Both the position numbers and the translations under genes were made by a program. A model generated the notes under the pieces. The model worked only from the letters and a program-made list of their open reading frames with translations, ran no database searches and was not told the DNA's origin. From positions 1-11,880 of the forward strand of contig JAUQXU010000176.1 in the NCBI GenBank assembly GCA_030837935.1: a stretch of 11,880 bases of DNA, in the 5' to 3' direction. Below are positions 6,840 to 11,880 of this stretch, in pieces; the stretch's first letter is position 1, and the number at the start of each line of letters is the position of its first letter. The DNA is from Candidatus Brocadia sp. GTDB lineage: Bacteria > Planctomycetota > Brocadiia > Brocadiales > Brocadiaceae.

Positions 6840-8048
6840 ATGCCGCACGAGAATTCGCTTATTGCTACCATTGCCGTCGGTTTGGTTTTTGCCTTCGCCG
6901 GAGGTTTCATTGTCGTTCATCTGCATCTGCCTCCACTGATCGGCTATCTGCTGGCCGGTATCGCCGTGGGACCATTCACACCCGGATTTGTCGCCGATGT
7001 GAAGCTTGCTCCACAACTTGCTGAGATTGGCGTTATTTTGCTCATGTTTGGTGTCGGGCTGCACTTTTCAGTGCGAGACCTTTTGGCCGTACGCACCATC
7101 GCGTTGCCCGGTGCAGTTGCGCAGATTACGGCAGCGACGGCGATGGGTGTCGCCGTCACGTCATTATGGGGTTGGTCATTTGGGGCAGGATTGGTTTTTG
7201 GGTTGGCTTTGTCGGTAGCCAGCACGGTCGTCCTCTTGCACGCACTGGAGGCGCGGCACAGCCTTGAGTCTGACAATGGTCGCATTGCCGTCGGCTGGCT
7301 CATTGTCGAAGACTTGGTGATGGTGCTCACTTTAGTCTTGCTTCCGGCACTCGCCAAGCCGCTAGGCGGGCAGGTGTTGGGTGAGGGTCACGGCACCGCG
7401 TCAGGAAACCTGTGGATTACACTCGGCCTCACGATGGGCAAGGTAATTGTGTTTATCATATTGATGCTCTTCGTGGGTACGCGCCTTTTCCCATGGCTAC
7501 TGAAACGCGTGGAGCGCACCGGCTCACGAGAGTTGTTTACGCTGGCCATTGTCACTCTCGCTCTCGGCGTGGCGTATGGCTCAGCTCAGCTCTTCGGGGT
7601 TTCGCTGGCTTTGGGAGCGTTTTTTGCCGGCGTGGTCATCAACGAGTCAGATTTGGGCCACCGCGTGGCAACCAATTTGAGGCCATTGCAGGATGCTTTT
7701 GCTGTACCCTTTTTCGTCGCGGTCGGAATGCTGTTCGATCCGGGTATCCTGTTGCGACAGCCGATTCAGGTGCTCACAGTGCTGGGGATTATTGTCATTG
7801 GCAAATCGCTGGCCGCATTCGGTATTGTGCGGGCACTGCGTCATCCTGCGGACACAGCACTGACCGTTTCTACGGCACTGGCACAGATTGGCGAATTCTC
7901 TTTTATTCTCGCCGGGCTGGGTATCAGCCTTGGTCTGCTTCCGCCAGAAGGGCAGAATCTAATCTTAGCAGGGGCAATGCTGTCGATCATGGTGAATCCA
8001 TTTCTATTTCATATCATCACCAGACGGCAACCTGTTCAGGCCGCATAA
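6840..8048 (+). CDS. YbaL/KefB-type cation:proton antiporter (CPA2), membrane domain only
   Basis: A 402-residue hydrophobic protein with many membrane segments. It closely resembles the membrane domain of Escherichia coli YbaL from the first residues on: PLIGYLLAGIAVGPFTPGF, ILLMFGVGLHFS, GWLIVEDLVMVLTLVLLPA, GSRELFTLAIV, DAFAVPFFVAVGMLFDP and AQIGEFSFILAGLG. Family knowledge predicts monovalent cation/proton exchange at the inner membrane. YbaL (about 558 residues) ends in a cytosolic RCK/TrkA-N regulatory domain; here the protein stops soon after the last membrane segment, and no RCK-coding remnant is evident in the 115 bases downstream. It may be a natural short form or a truncated one. 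No Shine-Dalgarno is visible before ATG 6840; the start is set by alignment with YbaL. The coding sequence is visibly more GC-rich than its flanks and proteobacterium-like, which suggests acquisition by transfer. It converges with nrfA. Confidence 0.88.
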   Translation: MPHENSLIATIAVGLVFAFAGGFIVVHLHLPPLIGYLLAGIAVGPFTPGFVADVKLAPQLAEIGVILLMFGVGLHFSVRDLLAVRTIALPGAVAQITAATAMGVAVTSLWGWSFGAGLVFGLALSVASTVVLLHALEARHSLESDNGRIAVGWLIVEDLVMVLTLVLLPALAKPLGGQVLGEGHGTASGNLWITLGLTMGKVIVFIILMLFVGTRLFPWLLKRVERTGSRELFTLAIVTLALGVAYGSAQLFGVSLALGAFFAGVVINESDLGHRVATNLRPLQDAFAVPFFVAVGMLFDPGILLRQPIQVLTVLGIIVIGKSLAAFGIVRALRHPADTALTVSTALAQIGEFSFILAGLGISLGLLPPEGQNLILAGAMLSIMVNPFLFHIITRRQPVQAA

Positions 8049-8163
8049 CAGATTGTCTGGTTATTCATCCGTATCAGGCGACGATGAACTTTAGTTGGCT
8101 CACGGAGAAGACACATTATGAAGAAGTAAGAGCAGCAAATGTATCTTATAAGAAATTATTGCT

Positions 8164-9603
8164 TCAATGTGCCAATTTTTCCAATTTTAATACCTCAATC
8201 TGCCCCTGTCGTGCATAATCAATTGCCTCGCTCAGAATACGTGCAGTTTCCTGGGGGGCATGGAAGCCCATTGAATTTTCTGCGGCTACAAAGTCCAATC
8301 GCCACTGAGCCTTACGATGTAAGGCTTGCGCTGCTTTCAATTGTTCGGCAGATATTCCAGATTCTTGCGCCCGTTGCAAATCGTGAATGAGTGCAACAAC
8401 CGCAACCTCAGCACGACCCATTAAGTCTCTCGTGCGGTCCTGAATCAATTCGACACGCGCCTTGAGTTCCGACTCACTAAAATGATGGCAGGTTTGACAC
8501 GCATTGGAAACGTTCATTAACGGGCTACGCACATGATGATCGCTGATTTTGATTGCGCCTTCCCGCTTGTAAGGCATATGGCAATCCGCACATGCCACAC
8601 CGCTGCGGGCATGAATCCCCTGACTCCACATTTCAAATTCAGGATGTTGTGCTTTGAGTACCTGCGCACCAGAAGCTTTGTGAGTCCAATCTTTAAAACC
8701 CATTTCATCATAATAGCCTTCGATCTGGTCTACCCTTAGACCTTTCTGCCAGGGATACGTTAAGAATTTGCCTTCACCTTTAAAGTAATACTCCACATGG
8801 CATTGACCGCAGGCAAATGAGCGCATCTCCTGTCGTGTTGCCATGGTGTTAACATCATACTCGCCTTTGCGCCCGTCTTTACGCCAGCGTTCAATGCTGG
8901 GTAAATGAGATAACGGATAATCAGAACTGGCTAATACCCGAATTGCATTGAAAAAGGCAGGGCGGGTAACGCGTAATTGCAGGGTGTCCGGATCATGGCA
9001 ATCTACGCATGATACAGGATGGGAAACCATCTTGCGGGCCTCGTCATACGGCATGGCACAGACTATTTCAAAACCTTTCATAATTTGTTCCTGCCGATGG
9101 GCTTCGTCCGCTGGTACACCTGCTTTGATCCCAGCCTCACGGTAAGCAGGGAGGATAGATGAGTGACAGTGCAGGCATGCTCCAGGCTGTTTGACTATTT
9201 TGATGCGTTCCGTTATGTCCTGGTCAGATAGCATGTAGGCATGGCCACGGTCTTCCCGGTAATCCACACCGAAGGCATATCCTTTAAATATCTCACGCCA
9301 AAGCGAGTCTTCTTCAAGTTTATTGAATGCGTCACTTCCACCGTGTCTGGTCCGTTCTGTATCGACTGTCCGGCGGTACCCATCGTATTGACGTGGATAA
9401 TTTTTACCCCAAACTACAGGATCGATGGTATTCTCTGTCACTTCGACTACGCGAAAGACGTGTTGTTTCGCCTCTTCTTTGCGTTGGGTGACATTTTGTA
9501 ACAGAAGAATAACTCCCACCGTCGCTGCAGCGACCACAAGAATTATGAACAAATAGAAAATCTTTGCACTATATCGAAAATGAACTGGCGATTGACGATT
9601 CAT
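8164..9603 (-). CDS. nrfA: cytochrome c nitrite reductase (ammonia-forming), pentaheme NrfA
   Basis: A 479-residue periplasmic enzyme that reduces nitrite to ammonium with six electrons. A hydrophobic segment at about 13-35 is a signal peptide or uncleaved anchor. Five heme motifs follow: CLHCH 143-147, CVDCH 199-203, CGQCH 265-269, CADCH 338-342 and CQTCH 369-373. In the usual NrfA the first motif is CXXCK, with Lys as proximal ligand of the active-site heme; here it is CXXCH, a known variant that does not need the dedicated NrfEFG lyase. Other family landmarks are present: CGQCHVEYYFKG, PWQKG, KAQHPEFEMW, QGIHARSGVACADCHMPY with the expected active-site His331, and the C-terminal KAQWRLD ... 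FHAP segment. The start at 9603 has GAGGAG upstream. It follows nrfH by 19 bases, which is the usual operon order. Function is very likely, though the CXXCH form could also reduce other N-oxides or sulfite. Confidence 0.95.
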   Translation of the reverse strand: MNRQSPVHFRYSAKIFYLFIILVVAAATVGVILLLQNVTQRKEEAKQHVFRVVEVTENTIDPVVWGKNYPRQYDGYRRTVDTERTRHGGSDAFNKLEEDSLWREIFKGYAFGVDYREDRGHAYMLSDQDITERIKIVKQPGACLHCHSSILPAYREAGIKAGVPADEAHRQEQIMKGFEIVCAMPYDEARKMVSHPVSCVDCHDPDTLQLRVTRPAFFNAIRVLASSDYPLSHLPSIERWRKDGRKGEYDVNTMATRQEMRSFACGQCHVEYYFKGEGKFLTYPWQKGLRVDQIEGYYDEMGFKDWTHKASGAQVLKAQHPEFEMWSQGIHARSGVACADCHMPYKREGAIKISDHHVRSPLMNVSNACQTCHHFSESELKARVELIQDRTRDLMGRAEVAVVALIHDLQRAQESGISAEQLKAAQALHRKAQWRLDFVAAENSMGFHAPQETARILSEAIDYARQGQIEVLKLEKLAH

Positions 9604-9622
9604 GGCTTAATTTCTCCTCAAT

Positions 9623-10093
9623 CTAGCGCGCCGGACCGTGCCCGACACTACTGTGACAATGGATACAATCCAGCATTTGCCGGTCGTTGCCCGGATGGGC
9701 AGCAATCTCACTCACGAATTCTCCATGACAATACAGACAATTCTTTTGTAAAATGACACGATTTTTTGACAGGACCCGAATCGGCTCACTGAAATCCTGC
9801 AAGGTAAAACCCTTCGAATGCCAGAAACCGTTTTTTATCTTTGTTAAATATTTAGATACAAATTCATGCGGTATATGACAATCGTTGCACGTTGCAACAG
9901 CATGATGACTCGCCTTTTGCCAACCATCATACTGTTCACGCATGATATGGCAGTTAACGCAAGCCTTAGGCTCGTTGGAAAGGTAAGATGCCCCATTTGC
10001 ATAATAAAATGTATAGCAGCATAAACCGATAAATATCCCCACACAGCAACATAAGAAAATAATGAAAAATTTTAAACCCGGCAGAATTCTCAT
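9623..10093 (-). CDS. nrfH: tetraheme quinol dehydrogenase NrfH
   Basis: A 156-residue NapC/NirT-family cytochrome that oxidises menaquinol at the membrane and passes electrons to NrfA. One N-terminal membrane helix spans about residues 7-30, followed by four heme motifs: C45VNCH49, C69NDCH73, C119LYCH123 and C143IHCH147. Met51 lies two residues after the first motif, as in the CXXCHxM site of Desulfovibrio NrfH, where Met ligates heme 1. Length and heme number match the family. ATG 10093 has AGGA four bases upstream. It is the first gene of a two-gene minus-strand operon with nrfA and is the likely electron donor. Upstream, TTGCTT with TTAATA 17 bases downstream is a weak promoter candidate near 10150-10180; I saw no clear FNR-type site. 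Confidence 0.94.
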   Translation of the reverse strand: MRILPGLKFFIIFLCCCVGIFIGLCCYTFYYANGASYLSNEPKACVNCHIMREQYDGWQKASHHAVATCNDCHIPHEFVSKYLTKIKNGFWHSKGFTLQDFSEPIRVLSKNRVILQKNCLYCHGEFVSEIAAHPGNDRQMLDCIHCHSSVGHGPAR

Positions 10094-10320
10094 CGTTCCT
10101 CACATTTTTGAATTGGTGTGAATAAACTGGATTTTGGTGGTGTAAAGGTTATTAACTACTATTTTGATAAAAAAGCAAGAAAATAATCTCACTTTTTCCC
10201 CTACTTCAAGCAGGCTATCAGTTAGGTGAATATGCCTAATTCAGATGAATGCAGGGTTCTACAGCCTGCAGTCCGATATACAGTATCTCCAATGTATTTT
10301 CCCGTGTCGTGGTCTAATGT

Positions 10321-10363
10321 AGTATTTACAAAAGAAGTCTCCTTCTGCAAACTGCAAATGGGA
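10321..10363 (+). repeat. left-end-like block of the IS200-like element (copy 2)
   Basis: These bases match 3664-3706 in inverted orientation. AGAAG-TCTC-CTTCT forms a small hairpin, as expected near an IS200-type end. The block lies about 40 bases before the ruined tnpA start, and its CAAATGG end repeats on the far side of the gene at 10545-10551. Confidence 0.55.
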
Positions 10364-10400
10364 ATGCTTGAAATTTGCACAATAACAGAAGGAGACGAAG

Positions 10401-10568
10401 ATGGATAAGGGTTTATCACATACAATATGGGAGTGCACGTATCATGCGATATGAATACCTAAAAAACGGAGAAAGATAGTCGATTGAAGCAGAATTATTT
10501 AGGTCATCCGTTTTTGGGCAAGAGGATTTTATGTGAGTACTGTGCAAATGGATTGCATTCCTGATTAA
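10401..10568 (+). pseudogene. ruined IS200-type tnpA with an internal deletion
   Basis: After an AGAAGGAG ribosome-binding site the frame reads MDKGLSHTIWECTYHAI, stop (TGA 10452-10454), IPKKRRKIVD, stop, further short residues, stop, then FWARGFYVSTV to TAA 10566-10568. The first part matches the N-terminus of IS200/IS605 TnpA (SHTIWECTYHIV-IPKKRRK), and FWARGYFVSTV is the family's C-terminal motif. Everything between is missing, including the HUH histidines, and the catalytic Tyr region after VSTV is also gone, so it cannot be active. The pieces remain in one frame, so the deletion was a multiple of three or was followed by little drift. It lies between the two end blocks at 10321-10363 and 10554-10658. 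Confidence 0.75.
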
Positions 10569-10658
10569 TAAATAAAGCCGAGAGTGTCCCTTAAGGGGTA
10601 CCAGAAACAATGCCCTTTTAGGGCTAGTCAAGCCACCTACTACACTGGTAGTACTGAC
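10554..10658 (+). repeat. right-end-like block of the IS200-like element (copy 2)
   Basis: These bases match 3558-3660 in inverted orientation. The block begins just before the tnpA-remnant stop and carries CCCTTAAGGG and the GCCCTTTTAGGGC hairpin (5-bp stem, 3-nt loop), the kind of subterminal structure expected at an IS200-type right end. The outermost 33 bases (10626-10658) may belong to the neighbouring IS91-like reading frame on the minus strand. Confidence 0.55.
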
Positions 10659-10802
10659 TCTTCCCATCTCTCTGGTACAGCTTAGCCCCAGTTCATCACC
10701 GGTAGAACCTCCGAGTATCTCCTTACAGAGTCTTATCTTTGCCTTACGATTCCGGTTGTTGAACAGGCCGTAATATCTGATCTTCACAAAATTAGTATGG
10801 AA
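10626..10802 (-). pseudogene. IS91-like transposase fragment
   Basis: On the minus strand the frame contains FHTNFVKIRYYGLFNNRNRK, resembling the LPKGFVKIRHYG region near the C-terminus of IS91-type transposases, followed by AKIRLCKEIL and then VSTTSVVGGLT, where it runs into the IS200-like right end. The catalytic part is absent. The Cys-pair region that should come next is not here; a fragment of that part lies at 3743-3850 on the other strand, also beside a copy of the IS200-like ends. Confidence 0.55.
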
Positions 10803-10916
10803 ATTTACATTTGTCAGGCAAATAATGGGAAATCAAACGGATGCATTATTGAAATGCTTGTTTTCAAAGAACAAACAAATCAATCTCTATACTCATAACT
10901 ACCACGAAGCGGTTTC

Positions 10917-10983
10917 GTTCAACGCTAAAGCTCACCTACCGCAGGCGCAGTTTCCTGCGGTCAGGCGCAGCGCCTTGTTATAC
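10917..10983 (-). other. attC-like recombination site of an integron gene cassette
   Basis: Read on the minus strand, the 67-bp site starts with GTATAAC (10983-10977) and ends with GTTGAAC (10923-10917), which fits the RYYYAAC ... GTTRRRY core pair with one mismatch in the first. Next to the first core is AAGGCGCTGCGCC; next to the second is GGTGAGCTTTAGC, like many attC arms. Between them CCGCAGG and CCTGCGG make a 7-bp stem with an 8-nt loop. The TAA stop of the upstream cassette-type gene lies inside the first core, as is common in gene cassettes. No integrase gene is present, so this would be a lone cassette. Imperfect inner pairing leaves some doubt. Confidence 0.55.
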
Positions 10984-11562
10984 GTTCAGTTTTACGGGCT
11001 TAAGGGCATCTTTCTTCCAAGTGAGCAGACCTTTGTCTAACTGAAAGCATTCATCAAGCCTTCGCAAACCAAGAAGACACCGCATCAGCAGCGCCAATAA
11101 GGTGCTGACCTCTTTGCATTTCGCGATGTCTTTCTCCAATGTAGTCCGATCGAGTTTTAGCTTTTTCGTGGCAGCCCCTTTCATATTTGCATGTAGCTTC
11201 TCACCAAAGGTTATTACTTCCTTGGCCCCGACGTCACTTTTTATGCCGAAAGTGAACCACTTAGAATGCACAATGTCGTTTCGTTCGCTGATTAGCTCTT
11301 GAACTTTGTTGAAAACTTTTGAGCAAAGTTTAGCGTCTTGTGAGTTCTTCACCAGCACTTCCCCAACCAGGTTCTGAAGCAATCTGCGAAGGGGTTCAGC
11401 GGTAAAGTCTGCCAGCAGAATCTCGTGAACCCGTTCGTTAGTAAGACCCTGATTGTCGAGGATTGTGCGAATACAAACTTCCATTGACCGGCAAGCCTGC
11501 TCAAAGCAAACGCAAAACCTTCCAATTAGTTCATGAACTTGTGCTTCATCATCCCATTTCAT
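10978..11562 (-). CDS. hypothetical integron-cassette-type protein with an HEPN-like RNDIVH motif
   Basis: A 194-residue soluble protein, mostly helical by composition, without signal peptide or membrane segment. I do not recognise a characterised family. ERNDIVHSKW at 93-102 fits the R-x4-H motif (R94, H99) seen in HEPN-like folds, many of which are RNases or substrate-binding helical domains; this similarity is short and tentative. ATG 11562 has GAAGGA about eleven bases upstream and AAGGA closer to it. The stop codon lies within an attC-like site. A GTCATAC at 11579-11585, upstream of the start, could be a degenerate second recombination core, which would make a cassette of roughly 670 bases. 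It has no co-directional neighbour, and promoter and function are unknown. Confidence 0.72.
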   Translation of the reverse strand: MKWDDEAQVHELIGRFCVCFEQACRSMEVCIRTILDNQGLTNERVHEILLADFTAEPLRRLLQNLVGEVLVKNSQDAKLCSKVFNKVQELISERNDIVHSKWFTFGIKSDVGAKEVITFGEKLHANMKGAATKKLKLDRTTLEKDIAKCKEVSTLLALLMRCLLGLRRLDECFQLDKGLLTWKKDALKPVKLNV

Positions 11563-11597
11563 TTCCTTATTCCTTCTGGTATGACATTGATTTAGCC

Positions 11598-11633
11598 GTA
11601 CTAATAGCCGTCTTATTATACGGCTATTAGTAC
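11598..11633. repeat. TACTAATAGCCGT hairpin repeat, copy 2
   Basis: GTACTAATAGCCGT and ACGGCTATTAGTAC form a perfect 14-bp stem around CTTATTAT. It is related to 6741-6775 and lies 36 bases upstream of the cassette-type gene's start codon. It has no T run on either side. Confidence 0.75.
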
Positions 11634-11667
11634 ATATAATACTTGTTTAGTGCCTTATTATACTAAA

Positions 11668-11880
11668 CGTGTTCATTAATTGTGATTTATTAAAAATGTG
11701 AAAACAAGAACCCCGAAGGGGTAAAATGATTATAGATGAAAAAACCGAAAACAACATCCAATCCCAAAGGGATGACATAATGAACATACCGGGTATTTCA
11801 CGGAAAAATGATTATATCACCCCTTAGGGGTTTATCGTCGGTTTTTATGTTATCGTCTATAATCATTTCATCCCTACGGG
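11668..11880 (-). repeat. four-palindrome repeat, copy B, cut by the window end
   Basis: This is the reverse complement of copy A (4221-4440) with scattered differences. It starts with the shared 45-base flank (GTTCATTAATTGTGATTTAT) and continues through palindromes ACCCCGAAGGGGT, ATCCCAAAGGGAT and ACCCCTTAGGGGT to a partial ATCCCTACGGG at the edge. Palindrome arms are unchanged while at least one centre differs from copy A (CTT against TTT on the copy A strand). The sequence continues beyond the window. Confidence 0.85.

Noticed and set aside
7412..8218. 268-codon frame inside the antiporter
   Set aside because: It is an out-of-frame shadow of a GC-rich gene with clear YbaL similarity; its translation is rich in Arg, Gly and Ser without any domain.
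10825..11040. 71-codon plus-strand frame over the attC-like site
   Set aside because: It runs through the palindromic site and antisense to the end of the 194-residue gene, with no ribosome-binding site and no coding character.

Overview
The window looks like chromosomal DNA from an AT-rich, respiratory, probably anaerobic bacterium. The best guess is a planctomycete of the anammox type (Brocadiales). This is an inference from a NapH-like ferredoxin fused to TPRs, a tetraheme/pentaheme NrfHA pair, cysteine-rich small proteins and many dispersed palindromic repeats. No ribosomal marker is present to settle it.

Left part (1-3560). A degraded or partial reading frame leads into a probable operon of a membrane 4Fe-4S ferredoxin with C-terminal TPRs (380-1900) and a 99-residue protein with three 25-residue Cys/His units and a Lys-rich tail (1919-2218). 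A long gap and a tRNA-Pro(TGG) on the minus strand follow. Next is a complete regulatory module: a consensus-like promoter, a GEMM-I (cyclic di-GMP class I) riboswitch, a terminator that shares its 5' arm with the aptamer, an 89-residue zinc-ribbon protein, and a strong terminator.

Middle part (3558-6839). Relics of mobile elements come first: an IS91-like transposase fragment and a core-less IS200-like derivative. A ~220-bp repeat built of four 13-nt palindromes follows. Then comes a 659-residue cytosolic fusion of a papain-like (C1A) peptidase to an alpha/beta-hydrolase, and a gene-free stretch with hairpins.

Right part (6840-11880). A GC-richer, YbaL/KefB-like antiporter lacking its RCK domain faces a convergent nrfH-nrfA operon (minus strand) for periplasmic nitrite reduction to ammonium. 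The NrfA carries an ordinary CXXCH at heme 1. Beyond it lie a ruined IS200 tnpA, another IS91-like fragment, an integron-cassette-like gene with an attC-like site at its stop codon, a hairpin repeat, and a second, inverted copy of the four-palindrome repeat cut by the window end.

The two inverted copies of the palindrome repeat bracket about 7.2 kb of accessory genes: peptidase/hydrolase, antiporter, NrfHA and the cassette gene. The segment reads as an assembled accessory region. The clearest functional units are the nrfHA operon and the riboswitch-controlled zinc-ribbon gene. The least explained are the peptidase-hydrolase fusion and the palindrome arrays.
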